From Clostridium gelidum (GTDB lineage Bacteria > Bacillota > Clostridia > Clostridiales > Clostridiaceae), in contig NZ_AP024849.1 in NCBI RefSeq assembly GCF_019977655.1, forward strand, positions 1,187,001 through 1,251,000: a DNA stretch of 64,000 nucleotides, written 5' to 3'. This document shows positions 52,543-62,321 of this stretch, in pieces; the first letter of the stretch is position 1, and the number at the start of each line of letters is the position of its first letter. The translations under genes were made by a program, and so were the position numbers. The notes beneath the pieces are model-generated. The model was not told the DNA's origin. It did no database searches and was given only the letters and a program-made list of their open reading frames with translations.

Positions 52543-53787
52543 ATGAGAATTTTTGATATTAAAGATTTAAGGAAATTATTTATTTCTATAATAATTATTC
52601 TATTTTCTTATATTCTTTTAGGACAAGTAATTATAACACTAATTACTAATGATTATAAAAAGGAATTAATAAAGCATGATTATGAAGTGGCAGGATATTT
52701 ATATGAAAATAAGGTCAACATGGCACAGCTTCCAGCTGCTTTTACTCATAATAAAAGTATAGAAGATTATAGAAGCGGAGAAATACTTTTAAGAAATGCA
52801 GGATATGATGAAAGCATAAATAATAGTCTTATTCCTAGTGTAAAAGCTTTTCATAATAAATATGCTGTAATAGTCTTTGTTTTATCTTTAGGTATAGGAA
52901 TAATATTTTTTACTGTATTATTGACATTTGCTGTTAAATACAATAAAACTCTAGAAAAAGCTAATTCAGATATTTTAAATTTTATGAATGGTAATTATAA
53001 AATACGTTTAGATGATAATAAAGAAGGAAGTTTATCAAAACTTTTTTCAGCAATTAATATGATGGGCACCTCTTTAATAACCCACATAACAAAAGAAAAA
53101 CAAAACAAGGAATTCTTAAAAGACACAATTTCAGATATATCCCACCAATTGAAGACACCACTAGCAGCATTAGAAATGTATAATGAAATTATATTAGATG
53201 AAATTGTTGACAATGATGTGGTTAACAGTTTTAATTTAAAAATTAAGAATGAATTAGAACGAATGGAAAGTTTGATTCAAAATTTATTGAAATTAGCAAA
53301 ATTAGATGCTGGGGCAATTGAGCTTAATAAGGAAAATTGCAACCTTAAAGGTTTTTTAGAAAATATAATTATGAGATTTCAAACTCGAGCAAAATTTGAA
53401 AGTAAAAAAGTAGTATTAAATTGTGATAATAACATTAGTCTTATTTGGGATAAAGAATGGATGCTGGAATCTATAAGTAACATAATTAAAAATGCATTAG
53501 AACATACAAAATCAGGAAATGAAATTTCTATTTCTTGTCATAATACATCGGTAGCTATAATTATTATGATTAAGGACAACGGATTGGGTATTCATAGTGA
53601 AGATTTTCATTATATTTTTAAAAGATTTTATAGAAGCAAGTTTTCAAAAAATACTCAGGGAGTTGGAATTGGTCTAACGCTTTCAAAGTCTATTGTTGAA
53701 AAACATGGTGGCACAATTATGGTAGAAAGTGAATTAGGTAAGGGAACTACTTTTAATTTGATTTTTTCAAAACTTACAACATTGTAA
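52543..53787 (+). CDS. sensor histidine kinase of the ABC exporter module
   Basis: 414 residues with two TM segments (about 12-34 and 105-128), a 70-residue external part, HAMP-like linker, HisKA with His201 (ISHQLKTPLAALEMY), HATPase with DNGLGIHSED and GVGIGLTLSKSIVEKHGG. Extracytoplasmic region is short but larger than in intramembrane-sensing BceS kinases. Partner of 51847. Confidence 0.94.
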   Translation: MRIFDIKDLRKLFISIIIILFSYILLGQVIITLITNDYKKELIKHDYEVAGYLYENKVNMAQLPAAFTHNKSIEDYRSGEILLRNAGYDESINNSLIPSVKAFHNKYAVIVFVLSLGIGIIFFTVLLTFAVKYNKTLEKANSDILNFMNGNYKIRLDDNKEGSLSKLFSAINMMGTSLITHITKEKQNKEFLKDTISDISHQLKTPLAALEMYNEIILDEIVDNDVVNSFNLKIKNELERMESLIQNLLKLAKLDAGAIELNKENCNLKGFLENIIMRFQTRAKFESKKVVLNCDNNISLIWDKEWMLESISNIIKNALEHTKSGNEISISCHNTSVAIIIMIKDNGLGIHSEDFHYIFKRFYRSKFSKNTQGVGIGLTLSKSIVEKHGGTIMVESELGKGTTFNLIFSKLTTL

Positions 53788-53833
53788 GATTAAATACATC
53801 TAACTGTAAGCTTAATGAGTTATAGTCTAATTA

Positions 53834-53890
53834 AGGCATAATCAAGAAAATAATAGACCAGTATGTTAGTCTATTATTTTCTTTCATGTG
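53834..53890. repeat. palindromic repeat element, copy B
   Basis: AGGCATAATCAAG, AAAATAATAGAC..CCAGTATG and GTCTATTATTTTCTTTCATGTG: 28 of the first 32 bases equal copy A at 37928. The inner arms AAAATAATAGAC/GTCTATTATTTT form a perfect 12-bp stem. Lies between the kinase and ABC ATPase genes. Confidence 0.7.
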
Positions 53891-53918
53891 TGTAAAGTAA
53901 AAAGTGAGGTGTTTAATA

Positions 53919-54602
53919 TTGGAGATATTAAGAATAGAAAATTTATGTAAAACATATGGAAAAGGTGATAATAAAGTAGAAGCACTAAAAAATGTTACAT
54001 TTTCAATTAATAAAGGGGAGTTTGTTTCAATTATAGGACCATCAGGGTCAGGAAAAAGTACATTGCTTAATATTATGGGAGGGTTAGATACTCAAACGTC
54101 TGGAAAAGTATTGTTAGATGATAGAGATATTTTTGTAATGAAAGAAAAAGAGTTATCAGTTTTTAGAAGACGTAATATTGGATTTATATTTCAAGCATTT
54201 AATTTGGTACCAGAATTAAATGTTGAAGAGAATATCGTGCTGCCAATATTATTGGATAATAAAAAACCTAATAAAAAATATATCAATGAATTATTAGAAA
54301 TACTAGGTCTATCAGACAGGAAAAATCATCTTCCTAATCAGTTATCAGGAGGACAACAACAGCGAGTAGCTATAGGAAGAGCTTTGGCGACAAAACCAGC
54401 CATTATTTTAGCAGATGAACCAACAGGAAACCTTGATACTAAAAACAGTAAGGATGTAATTAATCTCTTAAAATTATCTGTTAGTAAATATAATCAAACA
54501 TTAATTATGATTACACATAATCAAAATTTAGCTTCTTTAGGAGATAGAGTTTTTAATGTTGAGGATGGTATTGTATCAGAACTAGGAGGTGAGATAAAAT
54601 GA
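53919..54602 (+). CDS. ABC transporter ATP-binding protein (MacB/BceA type)
   Basis: 227 residues. The TTG at 53919, 7 nt after GAGGTG, is the preferred start (MEILRIENLCKTYG); a GTG at 53904 overlaps the ribosome site. Walker A GPSGSGKST, signature LSGGQQQR, Walker B ILADEPTGNLD. Its stop overlaps the permease start by 4 nt. With the permease it forms an exporter or target-protection complex for peptide antibiotics or lipids. Confidence 0.95.
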   Translation: MEILRIENLCKTYGKGDNKVEALKNVTFSINKGEFVSIIGPSGSGKSTLLNIMGGLDTQTSGKVLLDDRDIFVMKEKELSVFRRRNIGFIFQAFNLVPELNVEENIVLPILLDNKKPNKKYINELLEILGLSDRKNHLPNQLSGGQQQRVAIGRALATKPAIILADEPTGNLDTKNSKDVINLLKLSVSKYNQTLIMITHNQNLASLGDRVFNVEDGIVSELGGEIK

Positions 54603-56989
54603 CAAGTTATCTTGCCCTTGCTCCCAAATATTTATCAGTTCATAAGAGGAAAACTAGGCTGGCAAGTTTGAGTATAGTTATAGCAGTAACACTTGTAGTA
54701 AGCATTTTTTCCATGTTAGAATCACTTATTAAATTTGAAACAGCACAAGTTTTGAAAAATGAAGGAAATTATCATATATTAATTTTCAATCCATCTGAAA
54801 ATGAGACTGCTTATGTTGATAATAGAATCGATGTAAAGAATGCGGGAACTTTAAAAGATTTAGGTGAAGGTACCATAAATAATGAAAAATGTGCATTTGG
54901 TTCTCTAGATGAGAAATTTGCAAACAATTTAAATTTTAATTTAGCACAAGGAACTTATCCAACAAAAGAAAATGAAATTATGCTTGAGAAATGGTTTATG
55001 GAAAAAGTTAAAATCAATATAGGTAGTGCAGTTTCAGTAGCAATGCCTAACAACTCAATTAAAGAATTTACTGTAAGTGGAGTATATAACGACTGGGGAG
55101 GTACAAAAGCAGCTTCTATACCTATTGTATTTTTATCAGTAAATATGTCAAATACTTTAACACCTAAATTGAGTCAACATTTTATTTTATTTAAAGATGG
55201 AGTGAATATAAAGCAGACAGAAGATATTATTAAAAAAGATTTAAAGTTAACAGATGATAGGGTAGCACATAATGAAGGTCTTCTGGCACTTATGATGCAG
55301 ACTAATAATAATACAATTATAAAATTCTATGCTATAGGTGGTGTATTATTTTGTCTTGTTCTTGTTACAGCAATTACAATGATTTATAACACTTTTAATA
55401 TTTCAGTTATGGAAAGGGTTAGGCAGTTTGGAGTATTAAGATGTATTGGTGCTTCAAAAAAACAGATAGAAAGATTGGTAAGACGAGAAGGAATAGTTAT
55501 TTCTTTAAAAGCAATACCTATAGGCATAATTACAGGCATGATAATTAGTTCTATTTGTTCTGTTATATTAAAATATTACAATACTCAGATCTTTGGAGAA
55601 ATATCAATATTTAATTTTAGTATAGTAGGAATAAGTTTAGGTGTTATAATTGGTTTTTTAACAGTTTTCATAGCTTCTTTAATACCAGCCCAAAAAGCTT
55701 CAAATGTATCACCAGTAAATGCAGTTACTGGAAGTAATGAAATTAAAATATCAAAGAAAAAGAAAAAAGGATTTTTAACAAAAGTTTTTAATATTGATAT
55801 TTCCCTTGGAATAAATAATGCTGTAACTAAAAAGAAAACTCTTTTTTTAATGTCAGTTTCAATTGCGTTAAGTATCATGTTGTTTATGGGATTTAATATT
55901 CTTGTTAATCCAAAAGCTTTAGGTATGACACCAATTAAATCATATACACCTGATATTTCATTAACTTCTAAGCAAGGAATTTCTAACGATATGTATTCTA
56001 AATTATCTAGTATAGATGGAATAAAAAGAGTTTATGGAAGAATGACAAACTATGTTACTGCATCCTTTGATGCAGAAAAGCTTACTGATGAATACACGAA
56101 AAATGTAGGAGAAATTAAAATAGATAACAAGGGTTTATTTGTGGCAGCAGAAAATAATTCATGGCTTATGTCCTATGATAAAACTCAATTAAATTGGGCT
56201 AAAGAGTTTTTAACAGCTGGTGAATTAGATGAAGATAAATTAAATTCACAAAATGGAATAATAGTTGTTGAGAAGTCAATTAGAGGAAATGATTTAGTGA
56301 AAAATACAAAATTAAAAATAGGTGATAAAATTTATATTAAAACTACCAAAGGAAATAAAGAATTTACAGTTGTGGGTATATTAAGTTCTGCTCCTCAGCA
56401 TAGTGAAAGTGTAACAATGTCTACTTTTATAACAACTGAAAAGCTATTTTCAGAAACATTTGAGAACAATAAATATAGCACTATAGAAATGCAACTTAAT
56501 GATAAAAAGCAAAATGTTGCCAATATACAAGCCATGGAAGATTCTAATATAAAATTTCATGATATGAGGCAACTTAATTCAGAAGCCCAAAATGCTTTTA
56601 TGACAATAGCTGTATTTATTTATGGATTTGTAGGAGTAATAGTACTTATAAGCATTTTAAATATTATAAATACAATGAATACAAGTGTAGAATCAAAAAC
56701 AAAATATTTAGGAGTTATGAGAGCTATTGGCATGTCTGGAGATCAGCTTTTTCGAATGGTTTTAACAGAAGCTTTTGTATATAGCTTAAGTGGGTGCACT
56801 CTAGGATGCACTTTGGGACTTGTGTTGCAAAGAACATTAGGTAATCTTATTCTTGGCGAATGGAAATTTCCATTGTTGCAAATAGTATTCATATTTGCAT
56901 GCTATATATCTATTACAATATTATCTGTTATAAATCCATTGAAGAGAATTAGAGCTAATTCTATTTCACAAGTTGTAACGGCAATGTAA
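54599..56989 (+). CDS. FtsX-like ABC transporter permease
   Basis: 796 residues in two MacB/FtsX halves: TM near 22-42, an extracytoplasmic domain (about 45-240), three TM (about 245-380); then TM near 415-435, a second extracytoplasmic domain (about 440-660) and three TM (about 675-790). Both halves carry the RxxGxxxxQ coupling pattern (RCIGASKKQIERLV; RAIGMSGDQLFRMV). Partner of the ATPase at 53919 and probably regulated by the kinase pair upstream. Confidence 0.93.
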   Translation: MTSYLALAPKYLSVHKRKTRLASLSIVIAVTLVVSIFSMLESLIKFETAQVLKNEGNYHILIFNPSENETAYVDNRIDVKNAGTLKDLGEGTINNEKCAFGSLDEKFANNLNFNLAQGTYPTKENEIMLEKWFMEKVKINIGSAVSVAMPNNSIKEFTVSGVYNDWGGTKAASIPIVFLSVNMSNTLTPKLSQHFILFKDGVNIKQTEDIIKKDLKLTDDRVAHNEGLLALMMQTNNNTIIKFYAIGGVLFCLVLVTAITMIYNTFNISVMERVRQFGVLRCIGASKKQIERLVRREGIVISLKAIPIGIITGMIISSICSVILKYYNTQIFGEISIFNFSIVGISLGVIIGFLTVFIASLIPAQKASNVSPVNAVTGSNEIKISKKKKKGFLTKVFNIDISLGINNAVTKKKTLFLMSVSIALSIMLFMGFNILVNPKALGMTPIKSYTPDISLTSKQGISNDMYSKLSSIDGIKRVYGRMTNYVTASFDAEKLTDEYTKNVGEIKIDNKGLFVAAENNSWLMSYDKTQLNWAKEFLTAGELDEDKLNSQNGIIVVEKSIRGNDLVKNTKLKIGDKIYIKTTKGNKEFTVVGILSSAPQHSESVTMSTFITTEKLFSETFENNKYSTIEMQLNDKKQNVANIQAMEDSNIKFHDMRQLNSEAQNAFMTIAVFIYGFVGVIVLISILNIINTMNTSVESKTKYLGVMRAIGMSGDQLFRMVLTEAFVYSLSGCTLGCTLGLVLQRTLGNLILGEWKFPLLQIVFIFACYISITILSVINPLKRIRANSISQVVTAM

Positions 56990-57006
56990 AATTCATTAAG
57001 GCATAA

Positions 57007-57090
57007 GAAGTAAAGAATAAATAGAATTTAAGGAAAGGAAAAAGAGTTTAGGTAAGTATACTATGTCAAGTGTACTTGATACTAGATTAT
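57007..57090 (+). pseudogene. fossil fragment of a second fliB copy
   Basis: About 80 nt from GAAGTAAAGAATAAATAG onward match fliB at 38443-38522 with only about six mismatches (shared AGTTTAGGTAAGTATACTATG and TGTACTTGATACTAGAT blocks, each given in part). Just before it, AAGGCATAA equals the left end of the palindromic repeat that precedes fliB. Looks like a duplicated repeat-fliB unit that has lost its middle. No functional frame. Confidence 0.75.
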
Positions 57091-57235
57091 CCATATATAT
57101 TATAAAATTAATAAACTTATTAGATTAATTGTGAATTTATAAAATTCAATTTAAAATAAAATGAATTATTTAATTGGTAGAATGTATTATATAATGGAAC
57201 AAGTGAAATATATGAAGAAAGATAGAGATGAAAAA

Positions 57236-58015
57236 ATGAAGATTGCGGTTACTACTACAAGAGAAGCAGATGAGAGTTTAAATTATAAAGCAAAAAGTAT
57301 AGCTAAGGATTTAGATATATCATATATAAAAAGAGGTAATTTTAGTATCAAAAAAACAATTTTAAAAGATGATTTTGATTACTTATTAGTAGTTGAAAGA
57401 GATAAAATTGTTATAAAGGGAGAAGATAGTACACTATTTTGGCATCCTAATATGTCAGAACTTAAAATTAAATCAATAAGACAAGGCAATAAAGAAACTA
57501 TAATAGAGGCAACAAAATTAGAAGAAGGAAATAGTATATTAGATTGTACATTAGGTCTTGCAGGGGATTCACTTGTCTTTTCAGCAGTTGTTGGAGACAA
57601 GGGATATGTAGTAGGGACAGAAATTAATAAATATATAGCTTATTTAAGTAAACGTGGATTAGAAAACTATAAAAATGTTAATGGTGAAACTATAAATAAT
57701 ATAAAGGTCGTTAATGAATCATATGAAGATTATATTTTAAAGCAAAGTGATAATAGTTTTGATGTAGTATATTTTGATCCTATGTTTAATGCACCAAATA
57801 GAAAGTCAGCATCAATAAATTCCTTTAGGGATTTTGCAGATCACAAAGGATTAACAAAAGAGATTTTGATGGAAGCACTTAGAGTGTGTAAAAAAAGAGT
57901 TGTTATTAAAGAAAGACAAGGTTCTAATGATTTTGAAAAATTAGGAATAGAAAAATATTATGGAGGAAAAAAAAGCGGTGCAATTATTTATGGAGTGATT
58001 GAAAAAAATATATAA
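57236..58015 (+). CDS. class I SAM-dependent methyltransferase (RsmJ/YpiP-like)
   Basis: About 259 residues if started at the ATG at 57236 (MKIAVTTTREADE), the position matching the usual N-terminus of this family; the frame is open from 57161. SAM loop ILDCTLGLAGDSLVFSA (about 102-118), acidic TEINKY, and VYFDPMF (about 181-187), a DPPY-like catalytic motif that suggests nucleic-acid N-methylation. Stand-alone gene followed by a pseudouridine synthase on the same strand, so a role in rRNA modification is plausible. Confidence 0.8.
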   Translation: MKIAVTTTREADESLNYKAKSIAKDLDISYIKRGNFSIKKTILKDDFDYLLVVERDKIVIKGEDSTLFWHPNMSELKIKSIRQGNKETIIEATKLEEGNSILDCTLGLAGDSLVFSAVVGDKGYVVGTEINKYIAYLSKRGLENYKNVNGETINNIKVVNESYEDYILKQSDNSFDVVYFDPMFNAPNRKSASINSFRDFADHKGLTKEILMEALRVCKKRVVIKERQGSNDFEKLGIEKYYGGKKSGAIIYGVIEKNI

Positions 58016-58118
58016 GAAATATAGGTGTAAATGAAAAATAAGCAGAAATAATTGACATCTATAAATTGAATCAGGAATGTAGATAGATTAGAACATTAAA
58101 AATACATGGTGGTGAGAT

Positions 58119-58910
58119 ATGAGATTAGATAAATTTTTAGCACAATCATCCATTGGAAATAGGAAAAAGGTGAGAACTTATATTAAAGAAGGTATGATAA
58201 CGGTAAATGGAGACGTGATAACAGAACCTGCAATAGAAATTAATGAAAGTTCTGATGTTATTAAGTATATTGGTAAGGTAGTTGATTATGCTGGAAAAGT
58301 ATATTATATGTTTAATAAACCGTCTGGTTACATTACTGCAACAAAGGATACAGATCATAAAACAGTATTTGATTTTTTTGATAATGTTAACATGAATGGA
58401 GTATTCCATGTAGGAAGATTAGACAAGGATACAGAAGGCTTATTGTTACTTACTAATGATGGCGAATTTGAACATCAATTAATGTATCCAGAAAAACATG
58501 TTGAAAAAACTTATTTTTTCTGGGCGTTGGGTTCTTTAGATGAGAAAGATAGGAAGCAATTAGAACAAGGAATTTATATTGGAAAAGGTGAAATACTAAC
58601 GAAACCTGCTAAAATAGAAGTGCAAAAATGTGGAATGTATAAAGAGTTAAAATATGAAATGCCTATTGATAATTTAGAAAATATGCACTCGAATCATTAT
58701 AGTCAGCCTGTTGTATCTGGATATCTTACTATTTCAGAGGGGCGCAAGCATCAAGTGAAGCGTATGTTAAAGGCAGTAGGCTGTTACGTGGTATATTTAA
58801 AGAGGATTTCCATTGGAGGATTAATATTAGATGAATCATTAGAAAAAGGTCAATATAGATTTTTGACAGAAGTGGAAATTCAAAAGTTAATGAAAATTAG
58901 TAAAGAATAG
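58119..58910 (+). CDS. RsuA/RluF-family pseudouridine synthase
   Basis: 263 residues: S4 RNA-binding domain (about 1-55, MRLDKFLAQSSIGNRKKV), catalytic motif GRLDKDTEGLLLLTNDG (about 107-123) with the essential Asp in RLDKDTEG, and C-terminal SEGRKHQVKRMLKAVG. Makes pseudouridine in rRNA, most likely 16S rRNA position 516-type. GGTGGTGAG precedes the ATG. Confidence 0.93.
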   Translation: MRLDKFLAQSSIGNRKKVRTYIKEGMITVNGDVITEPAIEINESSDVIKYIGKVVDYAGKVYYMFNKPSGYITATKDTDHKTVFDFFDNVNMNGVFHVGRLDKDTEGLLLLTNDGEFEHQLMYPEKHVEKTYFFWALGSLDEKDRKQLEQGIYIGKGEILTKPAKIEVQKCGMYKELKYEMPIDNLENMHSNHYSQPVVSGYLTISEGRKHQVKRMLKAVGCYVVYLKRISIGGLILDESLEKGQYRFLTEVEIQKLMKISKE

Positions 58911-58966
58911 TATTTTATAAATTAAGGTTTATAATTATTATACGATTCAAAAAATGTATAATAAAG

Positions 58967-59006
58967 AGGCTAATATCCATAATAATTATAGATATTAGCC
59001 TTTTTA
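58967..59006. terminator. terminator between convergent genes
   Basis: AGGCTAATATC (58967-58977) pairs perfectly with GATATTAGCCT, then TTTT. Ends the pseudouridine synthase gene. Confidence 0.85.
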
Positions 59007-59038
59007 ATGAAATTCTTAGTATGAATGAAAAAATGTGC

Positions 59039-60433
59039 CTAAAGCAAGGTATTGACACCATTTACATTGGCTTGTTCATCATCATCCATAGGAATAACAA
59101 TACACTTTTTTCCGTCAATTATTTGTGATTTTATTTGAGTTACTTTTTGAGGATTTACTTGAAGTACAATGTCATAGTTTTGAGTAGTATTGTTCTCAGA
59201 TTCTATTTCAGAGTCAGAAGCTGCTTCTAACTCTGAGTCGGAAGCATATTCTAAGTTAGTGACAGAATTTGTTTCCAACAGGGTATCAATCTCTGCGCCT
59301 AATATGATATCAGTCTCAGATTCCAAAGCCGATTCTTTTTCTGAATCTATTGCAGCATCTTGTTTTGTTTTTTCAAGTCTTTCTTCTAGTATTTGAACTT
59401 TTTTTTCAAGCCTTTCTTCCTTTTTTCTTTGCTCATTTGCTGCAAGAACTTTTTTATCGATTAAATTCTCTACTACAGGAGGAGTATCACCAAATTCTTC
59501 TGTATAGGATTTTTCGATTTTTGCAGTAATTTCTTCAGGAATCCCACTTTCAATTAGAATATCTTGAATATTATCATTAGTCAAAATTATAGGCTCAGCA
59601 TTTTTACCATTGACAGTATTATGATCATCTACCATATTATTAAGAGTTTCTTGAATTTCCATGAATAAATGATCAGATTTTTCATCATCAGTGCCAATGG
59701 CATTACGAATAATAGTATTGAATGTTTCTTTATGCTCGGTAGCAGTTTTTTTTGAAATACAGCCTAAAGCTTCTTCCATTAATTCTGGATGTGGATTTTT
59801 TGCATCTTTTGTATAGTACATAATAGAATGAATATCAGTACTACGGTCTGTAAAAGCTGGAAAGACAAATCCAAGATTTGGAGCTTCAACTACCCAATCG
59901 CGAATACGTGCTCCAATTCTATTATCATCTTCTAGATATCCAAGACCTGGCTTTGAAAGTGATACTGGGCATATTGCACATAATAGGTATTCATATACTT
60001 CCTCTGATTCATCTAATTTTGCATTATCCGTAGTTCTTGTAATAACATCATAAGCATCGTGAAAAATAAGTATTAGAAAATTACCTGTGTAGTCATAACT
60101 ATCTATAATTAATTTATAGAAGCTATCAAGAGCCGCATCATCTTTTAACCTACTTTTTTTTAGTGCCATTAGAGAATGTTGTCTACCTCCTATATTTTCT
60201 TCCTCAAGAGGAAAGTCAAGTTCTAGAAGATTATTTCTGATTGTCCCAGATAATGTTTTTTTTGCAATCTCTAAATATTTAAAAAATTCTTCATCTTTTA
60301 GATTTAAAAAAGTTTGTTTAATATTTAAAATAATATTTTTTTGACCATCTACATAGCAACCACACATTCTAGTAAACGTACATTCGTCCTTTTTCAAACG
60401 TCTTTTCAATTCCAAGATTTCTTTTTTATTCAT
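59039..60433 (-). CDS. DUF4317 family protein
   Basis: 464 residues from the ATG at 60433 (MNKKEILELKRRLKK) after GAGAGGG; the longer frame to 60448 overlaps that site. Residues 1-330 match the DUF4317 pattern (FTRMCGCYVDGQKNI, PVSLSKPGLGYLEDDNRIG, DWVVEAPNLGFVFPAFTDRSTDIH). After that comes a coiled coil (about 335-370, KKEERLEKKVQILEERLEK), a long Ser/Glu/Asp-rich low-complexity stretch (about 375-425) and a short ordered end. Function unknown; widespread in Firmicutes. No membrane segment. Confidence 0.88.
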   Translation of the reverse strand: MNKKEILELKRRLKKDECTFTRMCGCYVDGQKNIILNIKQTFLNLKDEEFFKYLEIAKKTLSGTIRNNLLELDFPLEEENIGGRQHSLMALKKSRLKDDAALDSFYKLIIDSYDYTGNFLILIFHDAYDVITRTTDNAKLDESEEVYEYLLCAICPVSLSKPGLGYLEDDNRIGARIRDWVVEAPNLGFVFPAFTDRSTDIHSIMYYTKDAKNPHPELMEEALGCISKKTATEHKETFNTIIRNAIGTDDEKSDHLFMEIQETLNNMVDDHNTVNGKNAEPIILTNDNIQDILIESGIPEEITAKIEKSYTEEFGDTPPVVENLIDKKVLAANEQRKKEERLEKKVQILEERLEKTKQDAAIDSEKESALESETDIILGAEIDTLLETNSVTNLEYASDSELEAASDSEIESENNTTQNYDIVLQVNPQKVTQIKSQIIDGKKCIVIPMDDDEQANVNGVNTLL

Positions 60434-60631
60434 ATATATCCCTCTCATTTCATGAGCATAATAAAGAATATGCTACATAATATAGTATAATATTCAATGA
60501 ATAGCTCTGCAAGTAACTAAATAAATTTAAAAAACTATCTTCATAAGTTAGTAAAATGTTTTGATTTAGTATTATGAAAAAAATTGTTCCTCAAAGTAAG
60601 GCTTTGAGCATAGATTTTGTATCCGTACACT

Positions 60632-60659
60632 TTGATTTATACATTAATTAGGCTATAAT
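60632..60659 (+). promoter_or_regulatory. sigma-A promoter of the pyridoxamine kinase gene
   Basis: TTGATT (60632-60637), 16-nt spacer, perfect TATAAT (60654-60659), 29 nt before the start codon. Confidence 0.7.
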
Positions 60660-60687
60660 AAAGGGTATTAGAAAAGGTGGTGCTATA

Positions 60688-61515
60688 ATGAGTTTAAAAA
60701 AGCAAAAGAAAATTGCTGTTGTGAATGATGTTACTGGTTTTGGACGATGTTCTGTAGCAGTAGCATTGCCTATTATATCAGCAATGAAGATACAATGTTG
60801 TCCAGTACCTACTGCAATATTATCTGCCCATACTGGATTTTCAAGTTTCTTTTTTGATGATTATACTCCTCATATGAGGGATTACATAAATAATTGGAAA
60901 GAGCTTAACTTAGAATTTGATGGAATCTGTACTGGATTTTTAGGTTCAAAAGAACAAATTGATGTTGTTGTAGAGTTTCTTGACAATTTTAAAACAAAAA
61001 ATACTATTGTCATGGTTGATCCTGTGATGGGTGACTATGGACGACTTTATTCTACCTATACACAGGAAATGTGTGATGAAATGAAGAAGTTAATTAAATA
61101 TGCGGATGTAATGACTCCTAATCTTACCGAAGCCTGTAGACTTCTTGATATTCCTTATCCACAAAAAGCCTTGAACCCTGATCAACTTGAAAATATTGCA
61201 AAAGAGCTTTGCACAAAAGGTCCTAGTAAAATTGTTATCACTGGACTGCAGCATAATGGGAATATACGAAACTTTATATATGAAACAGGAAAGCCCTATA
61301 CTATTATAGAAGCAAAAAAAATTGGTGAAGATCGTTCAGGTACTGGAGATGTATTTTCTTCTATTGTAGCTGCGAGTATTGTAAAAGGAGTAGATATAGT
61401 TACTGCAGTAAAAAAGGCTGCAGATTTTATCAGTAAGGCTATTAATTATACTGTTAAAATTGGTACTCCAATAAATGAAGGTATTTGCTTTGAAGAATAT
61501 TTGACGGAACTGTAA
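60688..61515 (+). CDS. pyridoxamine/pyridoxal kinase (PfkB/ribokinase-like)
   Basis: 275 residues: N-terminal IAVVNDVTGFGRCSVAVALP, central VMVDPVMGDYGRLY (about 109-122), MTPNLTEA, and the catalytic RSGTGDVFSSIVAA (about 215-228) whose Asp is the base. Phosphorylates a B6 vitamer. AAAAGGTGG precedes the ATG. The convergent ECF S component at 62322 may bring in the same vitamin. Confidence 0.92.
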   Translation: MSLKKQKKIAVVNDVTGFGRCSVAVALPIISAMKIQCCPVPTAILSAHTGFSSFFFDDYTPHMRDYINNWKELNLEFDGICTGFLGSKEQIDVVVEFLDNFKTKNTIVMVDPVMGDYGRLYSTYTQEMCDEMKKLIKYADVMTPNLTEACRLLDIPYPQKALNPDQLENIAKELCTKGPSKIVITGLQHNGNIRNFIYETGKPYTIIEAKKIGEDRSGTGDVFSSIVAASIVKGVDIVTAVKKAADFISKAINYTVKIGTPINEGICFEEYLTEL

Positions 61516-61582
61516 TAATTTAAGCATATTTAATAATTATTAATTAGAAATTTAAAACATAAAGAAAAGAGGAAGATATATT

Positions 61583-62236
61583 ATGGTTATATTGTATACA
61601 TATAACAATGGTGTTTATATCAATTTAAAAGATGTTGATATGACTACAAAAGAATCAGGACATAGAAATATTTATGTTAATTTAACTAACCAATGCCCTT
61701 GTTCTTGCACCTTTTGTTTAAGAAATACTAAAGAAATGGCACAGTCAAATAGCCTGTGGTTAGATAGAGAACCTACCATTCAAGAAGTTATAGGAGAGTT
61801 TGAAAAATATGATTTAAGTAAGTTTGATGAAATTATATTCTGTGGCTTTGGAGAACCTTTAACTCGTCTTGATGATTTATTAGAAGTAGCAAAATACTTA
61901 AAAGATAGGAGCGGCAATACGCCAATTCGTGTAAACACTAATGGATTAGCGGATTTAATGCATAAAAAGAAAATTGCACCATTGTTAAAAGACTTGATTA
62001 ATACCGTATCCATAAGCCTTAATGCATCAAATGCGGAAGAATATTTTAGGTTAACTCGTAATAAATTTGGTATAGAATCTTATGATGCCATGCTGAAATT
62101 CGCAGTAAGTTGCAAAGAGTATGTTACCAATGTAGTTATGACAGTAGTAGATTGTATTGGACAAGAAGAAATAGATGCTTGTCAAGATGTATGCGATACT
62201 GTTGGAGTACCTTTAAGAGTGCGTCCATTTGAATAA
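61583..62236 (+). CDS. TatD-linked radical SAM protein
   Basis: 217 residues. CPCSCTFC (about 33-40) gives the CxxxCxxC cluster motif; CGFGEPLTR follows near 90. The short length and N-terminal MVILYTYNNGVYINL fit the TatD family-associated radical SAM group. Its reaction is not known. AGAGGAAG precedes the ATG. It follows the kinase on the same strand. Confidence 0.88.
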   Translation: MVILYTYNNGVYINLKDVDMTTKESGHRNIYVNLTNQCPCSCTFCLRNTKEMAQSNSLWLDREPTIQEVIGEFEKYDLSKFDEIIFCGFGEPLTRLDDLLEVAKYLKDRSGNTPIRVNTNGLADLMHKKKIAPLLKDLINTVSISLNASNAEEYFRLTRNKFGIESYDAMLKFAVSCKEYVTNVVMTVVDCIGQEEIDACQDVCDTVGVPLRVRPFE

Positions 62237-62256
62237 GTAAAGTAATATACTGTTAT

Positions 62257-62305
62257 CGTAAATAAGACAAGCTATTAAATTTTGTTATAGCTTGTCTTAT
62301 TTACG
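62257..62305. terminator. bidirectional terminator between convergent genes
   Basis: A 19-bp perfect stem beginning CGTAAATAAGACAAG (62257-62275 with 62287-62305) and an 11-nt loop. It serves the radical SAM gene on the plus strand and the ECF gene on the minus strand. Confidence 0.9.
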
Positions 62306-62321
62306 CAGATATTTTTAATAT

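Noticed and set aside
59190..59396. Plus-strand Ser-rich ORF opposite the DUF4317 gene
   Set aside because: It mirrors the Ser/Glu/Asp-rich low-complexity part of DUF4317; composition artefact.
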